Assembly: GCF_016124325.1 (NCBI RefSeq)
Contig: NZ_WGNY01000007.1
Span: 18,429 to 82,428 of the forward strand
DNA from: Phenylobacterium sp.
Lineage (GTDB): Bacteria; Pseudomonadota; Alphaproteobacteria; Caulobacterales; Caulobacteraceae
DNA: 64,000 nucleotides
Direction of reading: 5' to 3'
Position 1 is the first letter of the stretch, and each line of letters opens with the position of its first letter. Both the position numbers and the translations under genes were made by a program. Below are positions 39,874 through 48,491 of this stretch, piece by piece. A model generated the notes under the pieces. The model saw nothing but the letters and a program-made list of their open reading frames with translations, had not been told where the DNA came from and searched no databases.

Positions 39874-40746
39874 TTAGTCCTTCCACTCCGAGATCAGCGC
39901 CCCGTCGTGGCCTTCGAAGGCCACGCGATCGAAGGTCACCGCGAACAGGCAGATGGGCCGGTGATCGGCCGACTCACTCCAGCAGCGGATCGCCCGGCCG
40001 TCAGGGAAGCCGGTAATGCGCCCCTGGATCTCCAGCTCGAACCCCTCCGGAGGCGTCAGGACGACGCCGTCTTCGGCCTTGACCACGTAGTCGTAGGGGC
40101 GACTGCGGCGCTGGGCGACGCGCGAGGCCCCGGCGTCGAACAGGCGCGCGAGCCCGAGCGTGGGCCCCGCCGGCGGCGTCGGCGACGCCGGCGCGACCTG
40201 ATCGCGAGGCGGCGGGCAGATGTCGGCCGACGTCCAGGGCCGCGGGATCCAGAAGCCTTCCACGTTCTCGGGCCGCTCTGCGGCGGGCAGGCCCTGGATC
40301 AACGGCAGCTGCGACCATGTCCCCGGGCGCGCGATCAGCCGGATGGACCGCCCCTTGGGATCGAGCTCGTAATAGGCCTGGGCGCCACCCGGTTGGACCT
40401 GCGGGCCGTCGCAGCCGAAGGGGATGCGGAGGGCGAACGCGCGCCCGACGAGCGGATCCTTGGCCTCATCCGGGGCCTCGCCGGCGGCGTAGGCCGAGGC
40501 GGCGGCCTGCGAGGCCGCGATGATCTCGGCCCGGGTCAGAGTCGGCTCGGGTTCGACGATCTTGGGCGGCGGCTGGATCACCGCCGGCTCGGCCTTGGGC
40601 GGTGGGGCCGGCGGCGCAGGCGCGGGCGCCTTCTCCGTGGGCCGCAGGATCGCCCAGGCCAGGATCGCCGCGACCACCAAGCCAATCGTCACGGGGGCGA
40701 TAAGGTCCAGGTTGCGCCGAGGGCGCCCCGATCTATTGTCCGCCAT
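39874..40746 (-). CDS. Hypothetical membrane-anchored proline-rich protein
   Basis: 290 residues. A basic N-terminus (RSGRPRRNLDL), one transmembrane segment (IAPVTIGLVVAAILAWAIL), then a proline/alanine linker (PAPAPPAPPPKAEP) and a soluble C-terminal domain with FGCDGPQVQPGG, ICPPPRDQ and IRCWSESADHRPICLF. The paired cysteines suggest a periplasmic, disulfide-containing domain. I do not recognise the family. It is monocistronic and divergent from the SLC13 transporter. Confidence 0.7.
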   Translation of the reverse strand: MADNRSGRPRRNLDLIAPVTIGLVVAAILAWAILRPTEKAPAPAPPAPPPKAEPAVIQPPPKIVEPEPTLTRAEIIAASQAAASAYAAGEAPDEAKDPLVGRAFALRIPFGCDGPQVQPGGAQAYYELDPKGRSIRLIARPGTWSQLPLIQGLPAAERPENVEGFWIPRPWTSADICPPPRDQVAPASPTPPAGPTLGLARLFDAGASRVAQRRSRPYDYVVKAEDGVVLTPPEGFELEIQGRITGFPDGRAIRCWSESADHRPICLFAVTFDRVAFEGHDGALISEWKD

Positions 40747-40834
40747 GCCACCACCCTAGCAGATAGTCAGGCGGCGGATTCAAGATGTGCGGGAAATGTC
40801 CTAGCGAACGCGCGGCGTCCGAGACGCCGCCGGC

Positions 40835-42130
40835 ATGACGACGCCGCAGATCATCGCCCTGGGCGTGCTGGCGGCCGTCGTGGCCGCGCTGATCCAGGGC
40901 CGCGTCCGCGCCGACGTCGTGGCGCTCGCGGGCGCGGCGGTGCTGCTGGGCACCCGCACGGTCCGGCCGGTCGAAGCCCAGGCGGCGTTCGCGAGCCCGG
41001 CGATCATCGCACTCGCCTCGCTTTTCGTGATCGCCTACGCCATGGAGCTGTCGGGCCTTCTCGGCCTGATCATCCGCATGGCCATCCGCCTTTGCGGACG
41101 CCTCGGGGCGATGGGCCTGTGGATCGTCATCGTGCTGGCGGGCGCCGCCTCGGCCTTCCTCAACAACACGCCCATCGTCGTGCTCGCCGCGCCGGTGGTG
41201 CGCGATACGGCCCAGTCGATGGGCCTGTCGCCCAAGCGGTTCCTGATCCCGCTCTCCTACGCCACCATCCTAGGCGGCGCCTGCACGCTGATCGGCACCT
41301 CGACCAACCTGCTGGTCAACGACATGGCGCGCAACGCCGGCCAGCCGGCCTTCGGCATGTTCGAGATCACGCCGGTGGCGCTGGTCGTCGCCGCCGCCGG
41401 CGGGGCCTATCTTTTCTTCTTCGGCGGCCGCCTCCTCGCCCATCCGGCCCCGGACGGCGGCGGCGAAGCGCCGAAGTTCGGCGGCATCAACGCTCCGGGC
41501 GACGACCCCAGCCTGTTCCCGACCGACCGGCCGCTGAAGCCCGGCGCCGCGGCGCTGTCGCTGCTGGTGTTCTTGGCCGTGCTCACCGTATCGGCCCTGG
41601 GCGTGGCGCCCATCGCCGCCAGCGCCTTCACCGGCGCGGTCCTGCTCGTGCTGCTGCGCGTGATCACCGCCGAGGAGGCCTATCGCGGGCTGCGGCCCGA
41701 GATCCTGTTCCTGATCGCCGGGATGGTGGTGGTCGGCATCTCGCTGGAGGTGACGGGGCTGGCCTCCACGGTGACCGACGCGCTCGTCGGCTGGGTGCAG
41801 GTCCTGGGTCCGATGGCGGCGCTGGCGCTGGTCTACGGCGCCACCCTGCTGCTGACCGAGGTGCTCTCCAACGCCGCCGTGGCGGTGCTGTTCGCCCCGA
41901 TCGTCGTGGCGCTCGCCGAAAGCCTGGGCGTCAGTCCGCGGCCGTTCCTGGTCGCCCTGATGATGTCGGCCAGCGCCGCCTTCGCCACGCCGTTCGGCTA
42001 TCAGACCAACGTGCTCGTCTACCAGTTGGGCGGCTACGCCTACACCGACTTCATCCGCATCGGCGTGCCGCTGAATCTGGTGACGTGGGCGGTGGGCGTC
42101 GCGGTGATCCCCACCGTCTTCCCCTTCTGA
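40835..42130 (+). CDS. SLC13/arsenite-permease-type ion transporter
   Basis: 431 residues, about 11-12 hydrophobic spans. FLNNTPIVVLAAPVVRDTA and GACTLIGTSTNLLVND are the signature motifs of the DASS/ArsB-NhaD (IT) superfamily, and FATPFGYQTNVLVYQLGGYAY is the second half-repeat. It lacks TrkA-C domains in the loop and has only a short linker (PDGGGEAPKFGGINAPGDDP). It probably exchanges a dicarboxylate, sulfate or anion for sodium or protons. Confidence 0.85.
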   Translation: MTTPQIIALGVLAAVVAALIQGRVRADVVALAGAAVLLGTRTVRPVEAQAAFASPAIIALASLFVIAYAMELSGLLGLIIRMAIRLCGRLGAMGLWIVIVLAGAASAFLNNTPIVVLAAPVVRDTAQSMGLSPKRFLIPLSYATILGGACTLIGTSTNLLVNDMARNAGQPAFGMFEITPVALVVAAAGGAYLFFFGGRLLAHPAPDGGGEAPKFGGINAPGDDPSLFPTDRPLKPGAAALSLLVFLAVLTVSALGVAPIAASAFTGAVLLVLLRVITAEEAYRGLRPEILFLIAGMVVVGISLEVTGLASTVTDALVGWVQVLGPMAALALVYGATLLLTEVLSNAAVAVLFAPIVVALAESLGVSPRPFLVALMMSASAAFATPFGYQTNVLVYQLGGYAYTDFIRIGVPLNLVTWAVGVAVIPTVFPF

Positions 42131-42145
42131 GCCGGCCGGCGGCCG

Positions 42146-42904
42146 TCAGCAGATGAAGAGCGGCGTGCGCCAGCCCCAGAGGGCGCGGCGGCGCAGGCCC
42201 GCGCCGCTGGGCCCGGAGAACTTGGGGTCGAGCAGCATCTCCCGGGACATGACGATCAGGTCGACCTGATGGTCTTCCATGTATTGCGCCGAGGCCTCAT
42301 CGGGCGTCTCGGCGTCCAGCGGGAAGATGTTGGCCTCGCAGGCGCCCACCGCCTCGCGCGCCCAGGCCAGCTTGGCGGCGGCGGGCTCGTCGTCGGCCGA
42401 GCCCATCAGGATGATGTCGAGGTCCAGGTCGGACAGCACAGGCAATCGCGAGACGGTCTCGACGGCGCGTCGATGGCCAGGATCTGAATCGATAAGCACC
42501 AGGGCGCGGCTGATCGGCAGGTAGATCTGCGATACCAGGCAAAGCGACTTCGTCGTCCGGCGCAGCAGGGCCTCGGCCCGCGAGCCCAGCGTCATGCGCC
42601 GCCCATTGGTCCGTTCGCCGCGCTTGCCCAGGACGATCACTTCGGCGTCGCCGCCCGCCCCCTCCACGGCTTCGACGAAGTCGCCGGCGCTGCGCAGGAT
42701 CCGCGCCGCTTCGACCCCGTGATGTTCCAGCCGCTCGCGAGCGGTGGTGAGGATGTCCTCGACCGCCTCGCCATCGCCGTTCTGCGGCTCGGCGACCCGA
42801 AGAACCTCCACCGAAGCCCCGAGCGGCCCGGCCAGCCACGCGGCGTGGTCGCAGACGGAGGTCGCATAGGCCGAGCGGTCCAGGCAGGCGAGTACGGTCG
42901 ACAT
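42146..42904 (-). CDS. Tandem universal stress protein
   Basis: 252 residues in two Usp domains. The first opens with MSTVLACLDRSAYATSVCDHA and has VIVLGKRGERTNGRRMTLGS (the G-2x-G-9x-G nucleotide motif in modified form) and SLCLVS. The second starts at RALVLIDSDPGHRRAVE and ends at DLIVMSREMLLDPKFSGPSG. A cytoplasmic stress-response protein. It converges with the transporter gene at a 15-base gap. Confidence 0.85.
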   Translation of the reverse strand: MSTVLACLDRSAYATSVCDHAAWLAGPLGASVEVLRVAEPQNGDGEAVEDILTTARERLEHHGVEAARILRSAGDFVEAVEGAGGDAEVIVLGKRGERTNGRRMTLGSRAEALLRRTTKSLCLVSQIYLPISRALVLIDSDPGHRRAVETVSRLPVLSDLDLDIILMGSADDEPAAAKLAWAREAVGACEANIFPLDAETPDEASAQYMEDHQVDLIVMSREMLLDPKFSGPSGAGLRRRALWGWRTPLFIC

Positions 42905-43200
42905 CGGGCGGGAAGGTCTCCGGCAGATCGGCGGGAACCGTCGGTCGTTTCAGCAGGCCAGTCCAGAGACCACCGGCGCGCGCCGTTCGCGGCCAGCGCC
43001 ATCAACTGCGCAATGCGCGGAGGAGGATGCGCGACGCCGTCGGCCGGGGGGGCGCGTATACGGCGCCGCGCGCGGATCCTCAAACGACCCGTCGGTCTGT
43101 CTACACCAGATGGTATTTGATCGTAAGGCGATACTTCCTAAAAAGTGGGCGACACGCCCGCTGCCCAACCGCTGCGCAGACGAAGACGGAGAGACAGGCG
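42905..43200. other. Gap without a recognised gene
   Basis: Between the usp start and the short ORF at 43201 there are about 300 bases. The part around 43100-43145 is relatively AT-rich (GATGGTATTTGATCG..., ATACTTCCTAAAAAG) and may hold promoters. I see no ORF with family likeness, no repeat and no RNA. Confidence 0.5.
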
Positions 43201-43389
43201 TTGCCCACGCCCGGGACGACATCGCGAAAGTTCCGCATCCTGCTGTTCGCCGTGGGGGCGGCCGCGGCCTGCGCGACCGGCGCCGCGGCGGGCCAGTACC
43301 TGCGCCTGGAAGAAGGGGCCCTGCTGATCAGCGGGCCGCCCAGGCTTCAGATCTCCGGGCCCGGGCGCGCGAGCCTGCCCAGGACGTAG
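43201..43389 (+). CDS. Short possible exported peptide, overlaps MFS gene end
   Basis: A TTG at 43201 with GGAGAG 7 bases upstream would start a 62-residue peptide with a signal-like segment (KFRILLFAVGAAAACATGAAA) and a short tail (QYLRLEEGALLISGPPRL). Its last 43 bases overlap the end of the MFS gene on the other strand. It could be a real small exported protein, the remnant of a longer gene, or chance. No family is recognised. Confidence 0.25.
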   Translation: MPTPGTTSRKFRILLFAVGAAAACATGAAAGQYLRLEEGALLISGPPRLQISGPGRASLPRT

Positions 43390-44576
43390 AGCGCCGCCGC
43401 GGCGGCCAGGGCGACCGGGGCCATGGCGGCGAACACCTCGCCCGGCGTGGCGCCCATGTCCCGCAATTCGCCCGCCACCAGGGGCCCGGCGATGGATCCC
43501 AGGCGCCCCATCGCCACCGCCGCGCCGGTCCCCGCCGCCCGCGCCTGGACCGGATAGAGCTCCGGAGCCACCGCGTAGAGCGCGAACTGCGCGCCCATCA
43601 CCAGGAAGCCGGCGGCGGCGCATGACGCCAGTATGGCGCCCGTGGACGAGGCGGCGGCGAGGCCGGCCATCGCCGCGGCCAGGGCGAGATAGGCGAGCAG
43701 CAGCGGCCAGCGCCAGCCGATCCGGTCGGTCACGGCCCCCAGCGCCAGCGCCCCCAGGATGCCGGCGACGTTGAACACCATCGCCGCGGCGAACCCTTCC
43801 GCGGGCGGACGCCCGTTGGCGACGACCAGCGTCGGCAGCCAGTTCAGCGCGAGATAGAGCACCATCAGGGTCAGAACGAACGCCGCCCAGAGGGCGACGG
43901 AAGCGCCGGCGCGCCCTCCGCCGAACAGGGTGGAGGCCAACCGGCGATCGGTCGCCGGTTCGTGGGCCGGCCGCGTCTCGGGCAGCGCCCACGCGACGAG
44001 CGGGACGAGCACGAGCGGGACGATCCCGCCGGCGACGAAGATCATGCGCCAGTCGAGATCAGGGCCGGCCAGCCGCGCGATCAGCGCCGAGGTCGCCCCG
44101 CCCACCGGCATGCCGCAGAACATGGCCGTGACGGTCACGCCCCGGCGGTCGGGGCGGCTGATCTCATTGGCCACGGCGATCAGGTTGGGCATCGCCCCGC
44201 CGAAGCCGAGGCCCGTGGCCAGGCGCGCGGCGAGCAGGGCCTCGTAGGACGGGCTCATCGCGGTCACGATGGAGAAGACGCCGAACGCGGCCACCGATCC
44301 GAGCAGCACCGGCTTGCGCCCGACGCGGTCGGCGAGCCAGCCGCCGATGAACGCCCCGATGACGAGGCCGATCATCGCCGCGCCGCCGGCCCACCCCTGC
44401 TGGCTGGGATCGAGGCCCAGGGCCGGGACCATCGCCGGGGCCGCCACGCCGAAGGCCTGGATGTCGTAGCCCTCGACCGCGGCGACCAGGAAGCAGACCG
44501 ACACCACCAGGCCGGAGCCGGCCCACTTCGACTGCTGCACCGGCTTGCCCCCGTCACCCGTTCCGGCGCGCAACAT
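43347..44576 (-). CDS. MFS transporter, aromatic-acid:H+ symporter type
   Basis: 409 residues with 12 predicted spans. VEGYDIQAFGVAAPAM in TM1, GGWLADRVGRKPVLLG in loop 2-3 (the MFS A motif) and ALPETRPAHEP in the middle loop are typical of the AAHS branch (PcaK/BenK-like). It probably imports an aromatic or short organic acid by proton symport. No catabolic gene for such an acid is adjacent. Confidence 0.82.
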   Translation of the reverse strand: MLRAGTGDGGKPVQQSKWAGSGLVVSVCFLVAAVEGYDIQAFGVAAPAMVPALGLDPSQQGWAGGAAMIGLVIGAFIGGWLADRVGRKPVLLGSVAAFGVFSIVTAMSPSYEALLAARLATGLGFGGAMPNLIAVANEISRPDRRGVTVTAMFCGMPVGGATSALIARLAGPDLDWRMIFVAGGIVPLVLVPLVAWALPETRPAHEPATDRRLASTLFGGGRAGASVALWAAFVLTLMVLYLALNWLPTLVVANGRPPAEGFAAAMVFNVAGILGALALGAVTDRIGWRWPLLLAYLALAAAMAGLAAASSTGAILASCAAAGFLVMGAQFALYAVAPELYPVQARAAGTGAAVAMGRLGSIAGPLVAGELRDMGATPGEVFAAMAPVALAAAAALYVLGRLARPGPEI

Positions 44577-44614
44577 GCCGTGCGGCGGGCGGCGCTGTCA
44601 TCCCCGCGCGGCGG

Positions 44615-45676
44615 TCAGGGCAGCTTCAGCGCCGCGCGGACGGCGGCCCAGGAGATCAGCTTGAAGTTCTGGTCCTCGGGGGCGTTGTCGCCGTCCTGGG
44701 CGATCAGCACGCCCTCCGGGAAGTCGGGCCCGAAGGCGCCGAGGGCGATCTCGATGCCGTCGGTCTCGCTGGTCCCGTCGACGCCGGTCGGGCCGGCGAC
44801 GATCCGGAAGCGGCCCATGTAGCGGGCGTCGGGCAGGCGATACACCGCATAGGCCGAGTCGCCCTGGCTCGAGGCGACGAGATAGCCGCCGTCGGCGCCC
44901 TGCGGCGCGATCGCCACCCCCTCAGCATCGGCCACCAGCGTCGCGCCGTCGACCCGCGCGAAGACCCGGGGGACGGGCGAGCCGGCGGGGTCGGCGTCGA
45001 TGCGCCACAGACCCACGTCCTCCTCGGCGACATAGAGCTGGCCGGTGCGGTCGTCGGCGGCGCAGCCCTCGGCCTGGGTGGCAAGCTTCACCTGCCGGAC
45101 CACCTCGGCCTTCGGCGCGGCCCCCGAAAGATCGAGCCGGGCCTGCACGACGCGGCCGTCCTTCATCACCACGAAGGCGAAGACGGCGCGGTCGGCGGCG
45201 CGCCGCCACAGGCAGAACCCGTAGGCCTCGCCCTCCGCCACGGGAAGGGCGCCCAGGGCTGTGAGCCCGGCGGTCGCCGTATCGAGCCGGAAGAGGGCCA
45301 CCTTGCCGTGCGCCAGGTCGGTCCGGTCGCTGGCGGCCACCAGCACGCCGGGCGTGCCGGCGATGTCGGCGCCGTCGCGCAGGTCGACGTTGTTCACCCG
45401 CCCGGCCGCCAGCTGGCTGCGGGTCCGGCCGTCCAGGCCATAGACGTAGAGTCCGGCCTGCTTGTCGGTGGCGACGATCAGGCTGGCGGCGGGGTCGGCG
45501 GGATTTCGCCAGATCGCGGGATCGTCGGCGGCGTCGCGCGCCGAGGCCACCGCCGTCGTCTCGCGCAGCGCCGGGACCTCGACCGTGACCGGCGGCGGCG
45601 CGGCGGTCGCGCAGCCCGCCAGCGCGGCGAGAATGGCGGCCAACCCCATCGACCGGCCCACGATCGGATTTCCCAT
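44615..45676 (-). CDS. Beta-propeller phytase-like lipoprotein
   Basis: 353 residues from the ATG at 45676 with GAGGGG 6 bases before it. A lipoprotein signal with lipobox LAGC (residues about 19-22) is followed by the 3-phytase propeller: DDPAIWRNPADPAASLIVATDK (in part), GLYVYGLDGR, NNVDLRDG, LYVAEEDVGLWRID, DAEGVAIA and QDGDNAPEDQNFKLISW. The acidic residues bind calcium and phytate. It is predicted to release phosphate from phytate at the cell envelope. Confidence 0.88.
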   Translation of the reverse strand: MGNPIVGRSMGLAAILAALAGCATAAPPPVTVEVPALRETTAVASARDAADDPAIWRNPADPAASLIVATDKQAGLYVYGLDGRTRSQLAAGRVNNVDLRDGADIAGTPGVLVAASDRTDLAHGKVALFRLDTATAGLTALGALPVAEGEAYGFCLWRRAADRAVFAFVVMKDGRVVQARLDLSGAAPKAEVVRQVKLATQAEGCAADDRTGQLYVAEEDVGLWRIDADPAGSPVPRVFARVDGATLVADAEGVAIAPQGADGGYLVASSQGDSAYAVYRLPDARYMGRFRIVAGPTGVDGTSETDGIEIALGAFGPDFPEGVLIAQDGDNAPEDQNFKLISWAAVRAALKLP

Positions 45677-45773
45677 CGGCTTCCCCTCATGTCCTGGGGT
45701 GGGCCTAGGAACTCGCCACGTCACGGCGATGAACGATTTGCAACGATCGGGTGAAGACGGGCCGGTGGAGCGC

Positions 45774-47408
45774 CTACTTCTTCAGGCACAGCCAGCGGGT
45801 CCGGTGGAAATTGGGCGCGCTGTCCACCCAACCGGAAACACGCAGGCCGACCAGGTTTCGGTTCACGACGAAGAAGATCGGGATCAGCGCTTCATCGTCG
45901 AGCGCGAGTTGTTCGGCCTTCGCCAGAAGCTCCGCACGTTTTCCCGCGTCGGGCTCCTGGTCGGCCTGAGCGAGCAACGCGTCGTACTTCGGGTTCTTGT
46001 AGTCGCCGTAGTTCTGCGGGCCGGTGTCGGATTTCAGCAACCCCAGGAAGGTGACGGGGTCGTTGAAGTCGGCGTACCAGCTCATCGAACCGATCTGAAA
46101 GTTGCGCGCGCGGTACTGGGAGAACGCGACGCCCGCTTCGGCCTGTTCGATCTTGGCGTCCACGCCGATCTCGCGCCAGTCGGCCTGTACGGCCTCCATC
46201 AGGAGCATGGTGTTGGAGTTGTTCGCGGCGAGGATCGTGATCTTCAGCGGGTGGGCGGAATCGAAGCCCGCCTGCGCGAGCAGGGCGCGAGCCTCGACCT
46301 GGCGGGCTCCGAACGGCTTGTCGGCCCAGCGCAGCCGGGGCCCGTCCTCCTCGACGTAGTTGGCGGTGATGGGCGGCACGAACGAGTAGGCAGGCTGCTG
46401 GCCGGCCCGCAGCAGCTTCTCGGTGATGAAGTCGCGGTCGATCGCCTCGGAGAGCGCGCGACGCACCCGTACGTCCTTGAAGGCGGGGACGTCGCTCGTG
46501 TTGAAGGAGAGATAGGACGTCGCCAGGGAGACATGGGTCCGCGCCACGCCGGGCATCGTCTTCTTCAACCGGTCGAAGCGGTTGGATTGGAAGCTGGTGT
46601 TGACGTCGAGCTCGCCGCGGGCCACCCGCCGCTCCGCGCTCACGGCGTCGGGGGTGGGGTAGTAGTTGACCCGATCGACGCAGACCTTTTCCGCTTCCCA
46701 GAAATAGGGGTTCTTCTCGGCCGTTATGCGGTCGCCCAGCCGCCAGGAGATCAGTCGGAACGGACCGTTCGAGACGTAATGGCCGGGCTGCACCCAGGCG
46801 TCGCCGTACTTCTCCACGACATGCTTTGGCGCCGGGAAGAAGCTCTGGTGCTTGGTGAGCTCCAGCAGATAGGGCGCGGGGTGCTCCAGCGAAATCTCGA
46901 CCGTCCGTGGATCGACCGCGCGAACGCCGAGCGCCGTGAGCGGCGCTTTGCCCTCGTTCACCGCCTGACCGTTCTTGATGACGTAGAGAAGGTAGGCGTA
47001 GATCGAAGCCGTCTTGGGATCGAGCGTTCGGCGCAGCCCGAACACGAAATCGTCGGCCGTCACCGGAACGCCGTCGGACCACTTCGCGTCGCGCAGGTGG
47101 AACGTCCAGGTCAGGCCGTCGGCGCTCGTCTCCCAGCTCTCGGCCGCCCCCGGCATGGGCGAGGCGTCTGGCGCGTCGGTCGTAAGGCCCATCATCAGAT
47201 CGCCGATGATCTGCGCCTCGTCGACCAGATTGGACTTCTGCGGATCGAGCGTCTGCGGTTCGGAGTTGTTGCCGAACTCCAGGCAGACCTTGCCCGGCGG
47301 GCAGTTGGCGCGCTGCGGGGCGTTGTTGCAGGACGCCAATGCAAGCGCCGCGACGAACGAAACGATGAGAACTCTGGACAAGGCGGCCCCTGGCGGCTGA
47401 TCCGCCAT
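45774..47408 (-). CDS. Peptide/oligopeptide ABC transporter substrate-binding lipoprotein
   Basis: 544 residues, SBP_bac_5 (OppA) family. The lipobox is LASC in FVAALALASCNNA. NNSEPQTLDPQKSNLVDEAQ, LTWTFHLRDAKWSDGVPVTADDF (in part), YVSNGPFRLISWRLGD and VRVRRALSEAIDRDFI are family motifs. It binds peptides in the periplasm. No permease or ATPase gene is next to it, so it works with a transporter elsewhere or in another role such as peptide sensing. Confidence 0.92.
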   Translation of the reverse strand: MADQPPGAALSRVLIVSFVAALALASCNNAPQRANCPPGKVCLEFGNNSEPQTLDPQKSNLVDEAQIIGDLMMGLTTDAPDASPMPGAAESWETSADGLTWTFHLRDAKWSDGVPVTADDFVFGLRRTLDPKTASIYAYLLYVIKNGQAVNEGKAPLTALGVRAVDPRTVEISLEHPAPYLLELTKHQSFFPAPKHVVEKYGDAWVQPGHYVSNGPFRLISWRLGDRITAEKNPYFWEAEKVCVDRVNYYPTPDAVSAERRVARGELDVNTSFQSNRFDRLKKTMPGVARTHVSLATSYLSFNTSDVPAFKDVRVRRALSEAIDRDFITEKLLRAGQQPAYSFVPPITANYVEEDGPRLRWADKPFGARQVEARALLAQAGFDSAHPLKITILAANNSNTMLLMEAVQADWREIGVDAKIEQAEAGVAFSQYRARNFQIGSMSWYADFNDPVTFLGLLKSDTGPQNYGDYKNPKYDALLAQADQEPDAGKRAELLAKAEQLALDDEALIPIFFVVNRNLVGLRVSGWVDSAPNFHRTRWLCLKK

Positions 47409-47445
47409 CACGCCACGGCGTTGGGGCCCGTGTCGAGACGTCCGT

Positions 47446-47718
47446 TCAGTGCAGGCGGAATTCGGCGCCGATCGCCTTCAGCTCCGCCGGCCGAATCAGC
47501 CGGCAATGGCCGACCGTCACCTTGAACAGGGGCCCGTCCAGCGTGTTCGCCCAGAAATCGAGGAACTTCCGGAGCGCCGGGAATTCGGGGAAGAGGTCGT
47601 AGTCCTGCCAGAGGTAGCTCTGCAGCAGGGCCGGGTGGTCCGGCATGCGGTAGAGGATCTCGGCCGTTGTCAGGCCATATCCCTGGAGCTGCTTCCTGAA
47701 CTCCGGCGATGCTTTCAT
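47446..47718 (-). CDS. usg: Usg-family protein
   Basis: 90 residues. FRKQLQGYGLTTAEILYRMPDHPALLQSYLWQDYDL (in two parts) and FPALRKFLDFWANTLDGPLF, ending GAEFRLH, match the Usg proteins of alphaproteobacteria almost throughout. The function is not established; in other genomes it has been noted beside amino-acid biosynthesis genes. GAGG lies about 8 bases before the ATG. Confidence 0.9.
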   Translation of the reverse strand: MKASPEFRKQLQGYGLTTAEILYRMPDHPALLQSYLWQDYDLFPEFPALRKFLDFWANTLDGPLFKVTVGHCRLIRPAELKAIGAEFRLH

Positions 47719-47849
47719 CAGCGACCTCGCAACATGGTTCCGCCGCGCGGCGCACGGGCCGGCCGCGCTTGATGACAGTACGCACGATTCGCGATGAAAG
47801 CTTCGTGAATCCAATATGTTGGCACTCGATCGGCCGCGCTGCTGCCAGG

Positions 47850-48404
47850 TCAGTCGAAGAGGTCGGGCCGCCGCACGCGCAGCATCAGGATCAGCGCCAG
47901 GGTCTTCAGGTCCTCGATGCGCCGCTGCTCGACCCAGGACCAGAGGAGATCGAGCGGGACCTCCTCGACGGTGATGTGTTCGTGCTTGCCGCCGCCGGGC
48001 CCGACCCGATCGGCGGCGGAGTAGGCCGCCAGGAACAGGTCGACCCGCTCGCTCGATATCCCCGGGGAGGAGAATGGCGCGCCGAGCGTGTCGAGCCGCC
48101 CGAGACGGACGCCGCATTCCTCAAGCGCCTCGCGCAGCGCGGCGTCCTCCGAATCCTCGTCCTCGACCAGGCCGGCGGGCGCCTCCAGCAGCTCCGGCGG
48201 CCCGCCCGCCCAGATCACCGGCGCCCGCGGCAGATTGACCAGCAGCGCCGTGCGCCGATCGGGATCATAGGGGAGCACGCAGGCCGCGCGGCCGTGGTGC
48301 TCGATCTCCCGTACGAACGGACCGTCCGGCCCGCTCAGGGTCGCGGCCAGGAGGGTGACATGGCCCTGGTAGACGGTCTCGACCGTCCGCAATTCCACCG
48401 ACAT
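47850..48404 (-). CDS. Nudix hydrolase (NudF/NudK-like nucleoside diphosphatase)
   Basis: 184 residues from the ATG at 48404. Nudix box: GLVEDEDSEDAALREALEECGV, with the REALEECGV core intact and aspartate where the first glutamate is usual. ACVLPYDPDRRTALLVNLPRAPVIW and EAPAG before the box, and SSPGISSERVDLFLAAY after it, match ADP-sugar/GDP-mannose diphosphatases. It hydrolyses a nucleotide-sugar diphosphate. The reading frame upstream of this ATG is open only because of the dps frameshift described at 49.8 kb. Confidence 0.88.
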   Translation of the reverse strand: MSVELRTVETVYQGHVTLLAATLSGPDGPFVREIEHHGRAACVLPYDPDRRTALLVNLPRAPVIWAGGPPELLEAPAGLVEDEDSEDAALREALEECGVRLGRLDTLGAPFSSPGISSERVDLFLAAYSAADRVGPGGGKHEHITVEEVPLDLLWSWVEQRRIEDLKTLALILMLRVRRPDLFD

Positions 48405-48491
48405 TTCGCCACGCTCCGAACGCGCTTCCGCCGGGAACAGCGAACATGGTCGCGCGGCTGCCAAGTATGCGTTCCCCGGGGAGTTCCGGCC

